Origin: Paramecium tetraurelia
Lineage: Eukaryota > Ciliophora > Oligohymenophorea > Peniculida > Parameciidae
DNA: 64,000 bases
Direction of reading: 5' to 3'
Assembly: GCF_000165425.1 (NCBI RefSeq)
Contig: NW_001799189.1
Location: forward strand, 4,728 to 68,727
Under the pieces are notes generated by a model. It saw nothing but the letters and a program-made list of their open reading frames with translations. It made no database searches and had not been told where the DNA came from. The translations under genes were made by a program, and so were the position numbers. Shown here piece by piece: positions 50,018-61,375 of this stretch; within the stretch, counting starts at the first letter, position 1; each line of letters starts with the position of its first letter.

Positions 50018-53000
50018 ATGTCGAATGAAGATTATTACTAGTTACCTGAGATAAATTTGGACCTTTAGGATTATGAAGTATCTAAAATTTTAATTACTTG
50101 TAGATCAGTCTATTGATTAGAGAATGTTTTATAAAGAAATTTGATTTTGAAGAAATCAAATGTAGGTTTGATAATGATTCAGACATAAAACAGAAATTGA
50201 AATATATGATTCCGATTCATTAATCATTTGATTATTACTATTATTTGATAAAGACTATCAGTGAGTCTGACAATCCATCTTAGGATAAAAAGAAATACTT
50301 AGAATACATAGTGCGATCTCAGAGTCTTCAGAATATTATCTCAGAAAGATGCTATTTATTAATAACTTAAGCTAACTCAATTGATAATTTAGAGTATTAA
50401 ATTGAATAACTCTTTTAAATATTCTTTCTCCTCAAAGATATTGATATAAATATTCTACAAAAGTCTAATATTTCTCTAATATTCACTTTACAAAAGATTA
50501 TTGAAATTAATTATCGTGACTATAACTTTAAAGAACTATTTTAAAAATTTGATGATTTTCTAAATTTAATATTTAAAAGCACATAAGTATAATAATATAA
50601 AACTATTCCAGCCTATCCCTAACCTTTAGAATGCTTATAATATCTAAATGAAAACAATTAAATTTTTGGATAAACTATTGAAGATTATTAAGACTCAGCA
50701 ACTTATTTGGACTATCTATTCAACTTTTTAAGAGAAGACTACATTTATTATATCAGATAACAAATTAATTATTTATCTGAAAAGGGATTTATTAAACGTA
50801 TTGATAGAAGATATCTTCCTAATATAGATCTATATCAGGACATCAAATTAATATAATTTGAGATAAATAATCTTAACATTAAATGGAAAATATCTTTGAA
50901 ATAATTTCACTTAGATAAAAGGACAATAGTCGACTAAATAGACTGGAATTATTCAAATAAACTATAGATAGGTTCTCTGATTTGTATTACAAATATTGAA
51001 TGCCATCCATTGCTTTTTGGCTTAATCATCAATAGAAGTAAACAATAAGATGATTATGAAATATCAAACAGAATTGATTTAGAATTTCGATTTTTAGGCC
51101 CTAAATCTTAAATAATGGAATTCTTAAACTTACTTTCTTAATAAACTATTTTAATGGATTGTAGGACATCAGCATAAGTTGAAGCTTAAATTTATAATTT
51201 AGAATCAATCAAGAAAATGCATTATTTGCCTAAGACAAATTTAATACTTTAGAGTTTATAAACACCATTTTACTATAAAAATTACTTATTGTCCAAATGC
51301 TTTCCTTAATTACTATCAACTTGTGATGCTGAATAGGAGAAAGCCATGCAATTAATTCTTTTTGAAAAAGTTGCCTTCATCTAAGGACTTCCAGGAACCG
51401 GAAAAACTTACTTGGCTACTAGGGCTGTAAGCATCTTAAATCAGAAATTATCGTAAATTGATAAACCTATTCTGATAGTTTGCTAAAATAATCATACCTT
51501 AGATTATTTCTTAGAGAGTCTACTTTAATTTATTCCAGCTGATCAAATAGTTAGGCTAGGAGGAAATTCTAAATCTGCTAAAATTAATTCCTATATGTTC
51601 TAAAGCAGATCAAATCTTGACTTTGATTAGGAAGAATTTAAAGAACTTAAATACTAATTAAAGACAATTTTTAATAGATTAATTTAATATGAATATACTA
51701 TCAATGCTCAGGATATTACTAGATTTTGGCTTGAACTAAGAGATAAACTTATAAATGATTTTCGTAAGGAAAGGGATTTGAATATTTCATAAGTTGATGA
51801 GCTCCTAAATTTTTGGATTAATGTAAAATCCTTAGATGATGATCAAATTCTTTTTTATCAAAGTCAAATTTTTGGTGACCATGCTATACTTCAAAATGAA
51901 AAAATTACTAAATAAATTTAGTTAAATAATGTTTTTGGTACACAGCATATGTAATTAAATAACCAATAAGATTAAGACCAATAATAATCAAATCAAAATG
52001 AAGAACCTCTTCCACCTATAGAATAGTTTAATTAGCAGAACTAAAATCACTCAAATTTACACTATAATTTTATAGGAATTGAAATGATTCAGTAATGTTT
52101 GTAAGACAATACATTCAATATTTGGTAACTTAACCATAAAGATTTATGTGAGATAATTAAATATTTAAAGTATCTCAAATATCAAGAAGATTGTCTTTTA
52201 TTTGAAAAAACATACAAAAAATTTAAAAAGGTATCCTAAACTTTATAAAATCTTGAAGCTAGTAATGATTTATATAAATTGAATAAATATTAGGTGATCG
52301 GAGTAACTGTCACTGATGCAGCATACTATTCTCATATATTAAAATAATTGAATTCAAAAGTATTGGTTGTTGAAGAAGCTGAACAAATCTTATTATCTAA
52401 TTTAGTAACTATTTTGACAAATAATTTCGAATATGTTGTTTTATTTGGAGATTATTTCAACTTAGAGGAATAATTTTAGAATTATGATTAAACAAATTTC
52501 TACTTTTTAAAAAATATATAAAATCAATAAATTCCATCTGTTGTTTTATCAACTTAAAGGAGAATGAAACCTAATATTGCTGATTTTTTGAAAAGAATCT
52601 ACCAGTAAAATATTAAAGATCATTAAGATATTCATGAAACCACAAATAAAAAGGAAGTTAAGGGTTTAGATTCTGATTTTTTTATTTTTGATAATCAACA
52701 ATTAGATTTAGATTTAGATATAAAATAAAATGTTTAAGAAGCTGAAATGATTGTTTAAATGGTTTAATATCTTATTTAAGCAGGAAACAAAGTGTCTTAA
52801 ATTACTGTATTATCACAATACTAATAGTAAGTAGAATTAATAAAGGAGAAATTTAGGAATGAGAACTAAACTTAGGTTAGGGTAGAGTCAGTTGATGATT
52901 ATTTAGGATAAGAGAATGATATTGTAATAATTTCATTAGTTATTTTAAATAATCATAAAAAATTATTTAAAAGAAAATACCAAAATAGAATTAAAACTGC

Positions 53001-54357
53001 GTTTTCAAGAGCAAAATTAGGTCTTTATGTATTCGGTTATTTTGATTATTATTCAAGATAGAGTACTTTATATGATTCTTTTTTTTCTAAATTTATAACT
53101 TAGCTATATGATGAAGACTACCTCACACATTTTATCCCTCTGAAATGTCATATTCATGGTACAGTAAAGTAGATATAGCAATCAAGCTACTTCTTAAATA
53201 TTAATGGAGGCTGCTTTTGTAATAATCACACTTGCAAGAAATAATATCTTCCAGGAACTCAAAATCAAAATGATTGCCAAGAAATGTGTGAAAAAATACT
53301 TAAATGCAGACATAAATGTTAATAAAGGTGCCAAGCTTAGTGTATCTGCACTTTTACTTACTATGAAATTTTACCTGAATGTAATCATACGGTTTTAATT
53401 CAATGCGGATAAGATCTCGCCGATGTGATTTGCTAAGAGGATGTAGAAATATATTTTCATTCATCATGTAAGCACACAAATAAATTCAAATGTTATGAAA
53501 TAAATAGCGCTTATTAGGAATGTTAACATAATTGTGATAAGGTTCTTCCGTGTGGCCATACTTGTAAGAAAAAATGCAGGGAACGTTGTTATCCTTGTGA
53601 GTAGAAATGTATAAAAAGTATGACTTGTGGACATAGGGATTAATGTAAAAATTTATGCTATCAAAAATGTTCTCCTTGCGCTTATAATATTACCATTTAA
53701 CTTCATTGTGGAATGCATAGTATTTAAAAGAAATGCTTTGAAATAAAAAATCATATAATTAATGATCTAAAAATGCCCCCTACCTTTCTAAATTCTAGGA
53801 TTGGCATGGAATTGGTATTTCGAATCTCAGAAAATTTAGCTAAAGGCCTGATAAAAGATGTTAAGAATTTTCAATAAATACAAGACTTTTAATGCAAATA
53901 TCCTTGTTCAAGACCTAGGAAATGTGGTCATCAGTTTTAATGCAATAATTATTGTTATTAGGAATGTACTCCATGTGAGTATGAGATTCTTCTCACTTTA
54001 AAATGTGGTCATCAATATTAATATTAGTGTGAAGATGTAAAAGTTGCCTTGAAAGAACTGCTACCAATTGAAGAGTATGAAAATTTATGTTAAAGTGAGC
54101 ATGAAAAAATATTGTAACTCTTTGAAAACTGTATTTAATGCTCAAAACCATGTGATAAAATAAGAGCATGCGAACATTATTTTCCGTGTTCTAATTCCTG
54201 TTCCTAACCTTGTATTCCTTGTTAAGTTGAAATAACAATAACCTTACCTTGTGGTCATTTAAGGCTTGTTAAATGTCATACAGTATAAACTTCATCTACA
54301 GGCATAGTAAAATATGATGATGAATAAGCTTGCGAAAATTGTTCTATTATTTATTGA
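50018..54357 (+). CDS. ZNFX1/NFX1-like SF1 helicase with Cys-rich zinc fingers
   Basis: 1437 aa with only one 26 nt intron. A UPF1-like SF1 helicase core: Walker A GLPGTGKTYLA, motif II VVEEAEQI (EEAE in place of DEAE), motif III-like VVLFGDYFNL, motif IV QRRMKPNIA, motif V VDDYLGQENDIVIIS, motif VI RIKTAFSRAKLGLYVFG. A Gln/Asn-rich insertion sits between motifs Ia and II. The last ~400 residues contain repeated NFX1-type CxxxC/CGH clusters (LPCGHTCKKKCRERCYPC; MTCGHRDQCKNLCYQKC; LTLKCGHQYQYQC; ITLPCGHLRLVKC). This is the ZNFX1 layout; in animals that helicase acts with small RNAs in transgenerational silencing. A role in ciliate small-RNA-guided genome control is an attractive inference, not shown here. 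Confidence 0.9.
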
Positions 54358-54617
54358 TTTTGGTATTATTAATGATTTTATTACAAATAATTTAATAATA
54401 TCAATAAAATAAGTATGATTAGTTGAAATTAAGAATAAATATAGATTTTAATTTCTTTCTTAATTCTCTAATTCATTCAAAGGACTTAAGATTGATGAGC
54501 GCTTCTGAATGCACGATGTAATTTACTATTAATTATTATATGTTAATTTGATTTGAGTTTCTTATTTTGTGATGAAAATTAAATAAATAAATAATTAGCA
54601 TCTATAGTTGTATACTA

Positions 54618-55858
54618 ATGATTGCTACTGAAATTTTATCTGATAAGGTATGAAATATGTTAATATCATCTTAGCCAGAAGACTAATATTAGAGACTAGA
54701 GAAAGCTGTAAATTTAATTGATGTATAATATATTAGATGATTGAATTGTTCAAATATGATAATTTGCTAAATAACGAGTACTTGGTCAGAAAATTCGAGA
54801 CTGATATAATGAAACCAGAGTGGTATTTGCTACAATATGTCGTGGTGTAGAGAGAAAATTCGATAAAAAGCTAATATGTCTAAAACGAATTAAACACTCG
54901 TAAAAAATATCATTTGATCTTAACTGATGTAAAGAATATATTTCCAAACTTAGATTCTGAACAAATACAACAAATAATTATGGAATTTTGATCATCAAAT
55001 GTTAATCATACGTCCTTATTTCCCAACAGAGAGAAAGAGAATATAAATTAAAATACCAGCTATTTCAGTGTCAATAATTAAGGACACATTGTAAAAGTCT
55101 GGCTTTGTAAAAGAGGAATTAGTGTATGAGGAAGAAATTTATTAAGCTGACAAAACATATGTTAAGCTAATATTAACATCTTAAACAGAAGGTTATGCAG
55201 TTGAGATATTTGATTTTCTAATGTCTAAGAAGGTAGAACTTCAAATTGATTCTGTAATTATGTAAAATGTTGATTATTTGGATGAATTTCATAAATAAAT
55301 AAATTCAAAAAAATGTCAAATGATGACTAAGAAAATAGAATAATAAGAATATGATCCACAAGAATATAAACGAAATGATTAACATGATGAATAAGAAAAA
55401 GATCATCATTACTAAAAGTCTAGAGCTAGAGGTAATAGAGGAAGAGGAAATTATGGATATTATAGAAATGACAAAGATGATGATAGACATGAAGAGAAGT
55501 ATCAGAATAAGGATAAGGGAGATAGACAAGATAGAGGAGATAGATAGGATAGAGGAGATAGATAAGATAGAGGTGATAGAAATGAAAGACATGATAGAAA
55601 TGATAGAGGAGGAAGAACTCATGATAGAAGAGGAGGATAAAGAGATCGAGGAAATAATGTATTAATTTTTAACTATTATTTAAGTAATATGTGTAAAAAA
55701 GTGATGTTCAACATTAACAATAATAACAATCACAGTAACAATAACAATATCAATTGATTCCTAAAGCAGTATTATAAAAGACTCCAAAATAAAACATCAA
55801 GCCAAACACATTGAATGCTCATGATTTCCCTGCCCTAGATTCTGAATAAAAGAGTTGA
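54618..55858 (+). CDS. La-motif-like RNA-binding protein with Arg/Gly/Asp-rich tail
   Basis: 377 aa, introns 27, 29, 25 and 26 nt. Residues ~15-90 look like a divergent La motif: LEKAMIELFKYDNLLNNEYL then KPEWYLLQYVVV, matching the YFS.ENL..D.YL...GW.PL pattern. Residues ~110-200 may be an RRM-like or second domain. Residues ~230-300 are rich in Arg, Gly and Asp, including three exact DRQDRG units and RGGQRDRG. The tail has Gln runs and ends in NTLNAHDFPALDSEQKS, a DFPAL motif common in RNA-binding proteins of the LARP/SERBP type. Likely binds mRNA or a structured RNA; which LARP class is not clear. Confidence 0.65.
55521..55574 (+). repeat. Three 18-bp tandem repeats coding DRQDRG
   Basis: Units at 55521-55538, 55539-55556 and 55557-55574 are near identical. 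The third codon of each unit differs: CAA, TAG, TAA. All must be Gln if the repeat is conserved, giving an internal check on the genetic code. Confidence 0.9.
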
Positions 55859-56168
55859 GTTATACGAGTAATAGCTCTATAGAATTATTTAAGTATTAAA
55901 CTTCCCTTTAGTATATTATCGAATTAATTTCTAATATATTCAATATATTATACAATCCATATACATAGAAATCTCAAAAATTAATTATTCATCGCCTTTT
56001 ATTCAATGCTGAAAATGAATTAAATTGGCTTTTAATATAATTCCATTAATAATGTTTGCAACAAATTAAAATATGTTATATATTGTATAAACCATAATTC
56101 CAAAAATAAAATGTTAAGGATATTGAAAACATAAATAACTTAGATATTATACTAATATTAATGTATTC
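55859..56168. other. Short convergent spacer
   Basis: 310 bp of AT-rich sequence between two genes that end toward each other. No gene or RNA recognised. Confidence 0.5.
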
Positions 56169-56780
56169 TCATGCACCAATTGCCAATCTATTCTTAGCTA
56201 CTTATTTTCTTGATTAACGAGCAACAACCTTATTATTTGCTTCCTTCTTGACATTCTCATCTTTTTCAGCAGCCCATATTTCAACGTGTGCATTTGATGA
56301 TAAGAATGCTATATATTATTAATTAAATTTATTTACGATTAATTCTTCCGTGAGCTCTGTATGTTCTACGTCTACCCTTTTAGGCTCTGTTAACTTAGAC
56401 ATGATTGATGATAAGTTTCTCATTGCTCAAATTCTTGACTTAAGCATTAGCTGCCAAATTTTGTAAAAGTGACAATACAATTCTGACACTCTTTTCTGGC
56501 CATCTACCTATAATATTAATTGTTTTATTAATTTACCTTAAGATCTGCCGAATTCCTTGGCTTAACTTGTTCTGCCAACACCTCCATTAAATCTGGTGAA
56601 TGGAACACATCTCTTATGTTATAAGACATCTTGTAAATATTTGAGTGCTTAAGCAACAGTTTATCCCTTCAATGCTCTAGCTACTTCATAGGTATTCTTA
56701 AAATGTGTTCTCAAATCACTTGCTTTAGCCTTGGCTGATTTTTTAGCAACTGCTGGTTCTCTAGCATATTGTTTGCCCAT
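56169..56780 (-). CDS. 60S ribosomal protein L17 (uL22)
   Basis: 184 aa with introns of 29 and 28 nt. Key blocks: [74 protein letters not shown], then the conserved tunnel hairpin region [16 protein letters not shown] and [15 protein letters not shown]. Length and order match eukaryotic uL22, which lines the peptide exit tunnel. Codon use is richer in GCT, AGA and AAG than neighbours, fitting high expression. Confidence 0.96.
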
Positions 56781-56991
56781 TGAATCCTTTTAATTAATTT
56801 AATTTTTTTTTCAAATTCCGAATCAATAAGATAATAACAACAGAGAAATTAACAAGTGTGAGCATTTTCCTATTATGTTTAATCTCAGATGACGAGCAAA
56901 ACTTCTTCTCAACTTGGAATCTCTGGTGAAAGAAAATCAATTTTTGTATATAAGAATAGGTTCATAATAGTTTTAAAACAATAAATGCATT

Positions 56992-57971
56992 TCATTTTTT
57001 ACTTTTTTATTTTTATTTGTTTTTTTACATCTTCTCAAATGATTCATTTTAATTATTGCTGCAATAAGTATCAAAGTTTTATGAATGCTGAACACTTTAT
57101 TAGTTTTTATCAGTCAGTATAAAACTTGTCTGGCATCCAATATTGAATTCATTTTACTCTTCCTTCATCAATTTAGTTCTTAATCCTTTATTCTCTACGT
57201 AATCAATAAATGAATTATTATTCTTTGTATCACTTCTCTAAAATCTATTTAGTTATTATTCAGATCTTTAAACAGAATTACTACCCATAATAGATCTTTA
57301 TTAAGAATAACTTTTTTAACTCATTCTACTATTTGTTTTTGAGATTAATGGCAACATTATGCTATTATCAGAGGAAGTAGCAAACTAGCAGAATCTGTTA
57401 TTCAATGATTACTCCTTTTATTTTGCCCTAAAATAAGCTCTAAATAATACAGAGTGATTTCTCCTAATAATTATTATTCATATCTCTTGTAATTATTGAT
57501 CTCCATTACTTTCTTATGAACTATTAATTTATTCAATTCCATTTCCTACACTTATCGTTACCTAATTTCATTGATCTTTTTTTCATAGAACTCTGCCTTC
57601 CTCCTTAAGACTTAAGAATCTTGATCTTCAATTTATTTAACCTTGATTTTTTTCTGTTAAATTTCAGCATTTCTTGAGTTTTGCAAATATGATTCTGTTT
57701 TTAATCGTTCATTTCTAACATATACTCCTTCCTTCTCAATAATAGGTTTGAATTACTCCATTATTTGCTTTCTATCCAAACCCAATTATTCTTGTAATTA
57801 TGCAATAGGCGACTTTTTAGCATCAGGAGATAATTATCTCAAATCTTTTAATTTCTATTATATAATGAAGTTCTTCTGATCGATGTCCTTTAATTAAAAT
57901 TTAAGTGAGTTGACCCTTTTTTTTATTTAATCATGTTCTAAGTTTACTTACACAAAACTTTATTAATTCAT
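56992..57971 (-). CDS. Coiled-coil protein of unknown function
   Basis: 318 aa with one 23 nt intron. The N-terminal ~190 residues form a coiled coil (QLQEQLGLDRKQIMEQFKP; AEFYEKKINEIRQRQVQEM). The C-terminal part is Ser/Asn/Gln-rich and ends in a basic run KNKQKQKSKK. No domain is recognised. Same strand as RPL17, about 210 bp upstream of it. Confidence 0.6.
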
Positions 57972-58203
57972 TTTAAAATTAAATAATCAATACATAATTT
58001 TTATTAATAAATCCAATAATCACCCATTATTGATAAATTTAATAATCTAAGTAAAACCCTCAACTATCTTCTCTTATAAAAATAAATAGACAAAATAAAG
58101 CATTCTTCGCTACTATAATTGAATTGGAAACTAAGAGTCAATCATTAAGGTTAACTAGGAACTTGAATTAAAATAAAAGATAATTTATATAAAGTATATT
58201 TGA

Positions 58204-59193
58204 TCAAATAAATTATCCTTTCTTTCTTTTCTAAAATTTTAAAAAATTATTAAGCAATTTTTCATCCTAATTTAAAACAGGTTAAGTCTCGATTTAAGAG
58301 TACTCTTATTTTTTTAGCAAATACTTATTTGAAATAAAATCTTTTAGATTTTAATTTTAATCCCCTAAGTTTATTCCTTTTTTGCTTAAATTTGTTTATA
58401 AATTCATAAATTTACTATCATTACTATTTCCTCTTATCTATAAACATCCTTGACCATTAGCTATATTATTTATTTTATCATAATCTCGATCAAATTTTAC
58501 CACATGATAACCCATCTCATAACAAATCTTTTAAATATCTTTTTATTATATGTTTTCTTTCATATCCCTTAACTATAATGACATTATAGTCACGCTTTTA
58601 TCCTCCATCGATGACTTAGGCCTAGGTGGATGTATGATTTGAGGACTTGATGATTTTTAAGGATAATTTTTCATTCTTTCTCTGACATCAGACGTATTTA
58701 TTCTATTATTTTCATGTTTCTTTATATCATTACTATTTATAGTCTCGGTTTTATTTAATCTCCGAAGTTCTTAAATGTCGTTGTCATCTTATTTTACTTA
58801 TCTTGTTTATGAATTATGTTAAGTTTTTGTTTGTTTTTCTTGAGATTATGCTTAAACCATTCTATTTTTATCTTGAGTTGAACATTTTAAGGTTTCCTTT
58901 ATTTTTTTATTTGTGTATTACATGCAATGAAAATTTTTCATTAATCTATTAAAATCATAATCATTTTGCTGATTAAGGATTTTAGCATTATTTTCTACTC
59001 CTTAATTAAAAGAGTTATTTCTTTGATTCAAATTAAATTTCCTAACTTCGCTAATTGATGTTTGATAATTTGCAGCTACATCATTCTTCAATTGTTGCTA
59101 TTAGATTTCTAAGTTAAATGATATTGCATTATTCGAAATGGATCTTGGTCGATTCAATTTAGCTTTCTCATAGTTATTTTGATTAATTATCAT
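58204..59193 (-). CDS. Asn/Lys-rich protein of unknown function
   Basis: 329 aa, single exon, ATG to TGA. Mostly low complexity (NNYEKAKLNRPRSISNNA; SSPQIIHPPRPKSSMED). One possible folded segment lies near 215-260 (LQLRDMKENIQQKDIQKIC, then YEMGYHVVKFDRDYDKIN). No known family. Coding is supported by the absence of TGA over 330 codons and codon use like the neighbours. Confidence 0.6.
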
Positions 59194-59349
59194 TTTTCTC
59201 TAATCCTAATAAAGCATTATTCAGTTAAATTTATCATTAAAATATATATTTTATTTTAAAGAAATGGCGATTGATTATTATTTACAAAAAGACTTGATAC
59301 TTTAATCACCTAAGAATAAAAAGGCTAAATATTGGAGATTATATAGAAT

Positions 59350-60237
59350 TCAAATTGAAATCTCTTATATCTCATATATGATCTTATATATTATAGCATA
59401 TAGTAAATAAAGAGAAAAAAGTATAATCAACATTATCTTTGGTTAATAAGTTGGATATTGTAAAAATAAAAAAATAGAATGTTATTCATAAATGGATGAC
59501 TTGATGGAATATTTCCCCTTCATTTTTTATTTTGCCATCTTTTAATAAGAGTGTAATAGATTTTCTATTTATACAATTTAGAATTACTTGATGTCTTATG
59601 GTTCAATATTATTCAAGGCCTTAAAATGATCTACAATTTCATTTAAGCTTTTCCCTTATTTTAAGTTTTAACCCAAAAATGTTAGAATCTAAATTATAAT
59701 TTTATTTATTACATCTTCATTCAAATTGGAAACTTCAATTAGAATTTATTCATCTTCTTCGTTCTCTGCTCTTGGATGGATCTACATTTTCTATCCTTCC
59801 TATAATCTTGCCCAAGCAAGGATTTTTATGATTTAATAGGTTATCATAGCAGATTAATTCACTTGTTGTATAGTCTGTATGTCAAAGAAAACCTCGTGTT
59901 TAAATACTCTAGTTTTTAAAATAAAGTTATAGTAGTGTAAATTGGAATGGTCCGAATTGATTCTATTAAATAAATTTTGGTCGAATTCCTATATTAAATT
60001 CATGCTAAGACTAAGATATCCTGTATCATCATTAATAATAATTGTTCCTTTTTTTTATTATTGAATACAATTAGATTTACGAGTTATTAGATTAATGTAA
60101 GTAATGGTGATTTTCTCTAAAACAGCCTATTTTTCACAAGTTGAAACCTTAATTTATTTCATCATTCTAATATTGAGAGGAACTATCTGTTCTTATTTAT
60201 TAGAGACATCGATTGTCCCCTTCTATTTAGAGTACAT
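59350..60237 (-). CDS. RPA32-like (replication protein A subunit 2) OB-fold protein
   Basis: 295 codons, no intron. After a short N-terminus comes EQIVPLNIRMMKQIKVST, matching the start of the RPA2 OB-fold ('..IVP.T..Q...'), then beta-rich text ITITYINLITRKSN, GTIIINDDTGYLSLSM and HYYNFILKTRVFKHEVFF. A C-terminal segment DVINKIIIQILTFLGQNL fits the RPA2 winged helix. RPA2 binds ssDNA in replication and repair. The last ~35 residues are hydrophobic and may indicate a missed stop or intron. Identification is from layout, so moderate. Confidence 0.5.
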
Positions 60238-60555
60238 ATTCTTTAAAAATTAAAATTATTAAAGCTTTTTATACAAATTTTAATATCATTAAAAATATTG
60301 TCCTTCATCAAAATCAAACCATTGAACTCTAGATTAGCCATTAGTAGAATATTCTTGTATTTTCCAATCTCAAATTTATGAGCGCCAAAAATAGAGACGA
60401 AAGATCACATAAATATTAGGATCGCCTATCAATTTAGATTGGCTTAAGTAGGGAATTTAAGATGGGATGGCTATAAAAATTACAGCATCAATTGTTTTAT
60501 AAAGCAAGAGTTTTTAATATTAAAATTTATATAATATATATAATTAATTATCCTA
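60238..60555. other. Divergent spacer upstream of proteasome beta-3
   Basis: 318 bp, AT-rich near the proteasome start. An out-of-frame ATG at about 60344 starts a short reading that is not supported. No element recognised. Confidence 0.5.
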
Positions 60556-61243
60556 ATGTCTGGAATTTTTGAATATAATGGTGGATCCATAGTTGGAATG
60601 AAGGGAAAAAATTGTATTGCTATGGCTTGCGATAGAAGATTCGGTTAGCAAATGTCAACAATCACAACTAATTATCAAAAAGTGTTTAAGATTCAAGACA
60701 ACATTTTATTAGCATTATCAGGTCTCAATTCAGACATTCACACATTGTAAATAATAGTGTTTAAGTTAGCTACGCTTTGATGGAGAAGGAGATAAACTTA
60801 TATAATTTAAAAGAAAATAGAAAAATGAAACCATCTACATTTGCAAATTTAGTTGCATCTTCATTATATGAAAGAAGGTATACATGTTCAATAACATTTC
60901 AGATTTGGACCATTCTTTGTAACTCCAATAGTGGCTGGCCTTGAAAACGGTAAACCCATTTTAGCAACATACGATTCTATTGGATGCAAATCCGATTTGG
61001 ACGACTTTTAGGTTGGAGGAACTGGAGGAAATTAGTATAAAATTTATAATTATATTTAGTATTTATGGTGCATGTGAGGCCTTCTTCAAGCCAGATTTGA
61101 GTCCAGAAGAATTGGAAGAAGTTATTGGACAAAGTTTAGTGAGTGGTTGTGATAGGGATTCCTTATCTGGATGGGGAGGAGTAGTATACGTATTGACTGA
61201 GCAAAAGTTAACAGTGAAAATATTAAAGACCAAGCAAACCTGA
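60556..61243 (+). CDS. 20S proteasome subunit beta-3
   Basis: 204 aa after introns of 23, 25 and 25 nt, matching the usual ~205 aa of PSMB3. Blocks: [109 protein letters not shown]. It lacks an N-terminal propeptide and catalytic Thr1, as expected for the non-catalytic beta-3 subunit. Confidence 0.95.
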
Positions 61244-61375
61244 TGATTTATCATTGAATAATATTAATTATAGTGTAATATCAAGCCTCTAAATGTCTCT
61301 AGAGTCGTTGAATGATAGGCATTAATTTCAATTAATAATAATAATAATTATTTACTAAACACAAAAATAAGCCTT

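Noticed and set aside
55305-55622. Ser/Ile-rich minus-strand ORF and Glu/Ile-rich plus-strand ORF
   Set aside because: Both are out-of-frame readings of the DRQDRG repeat region of the LARP-like gene.
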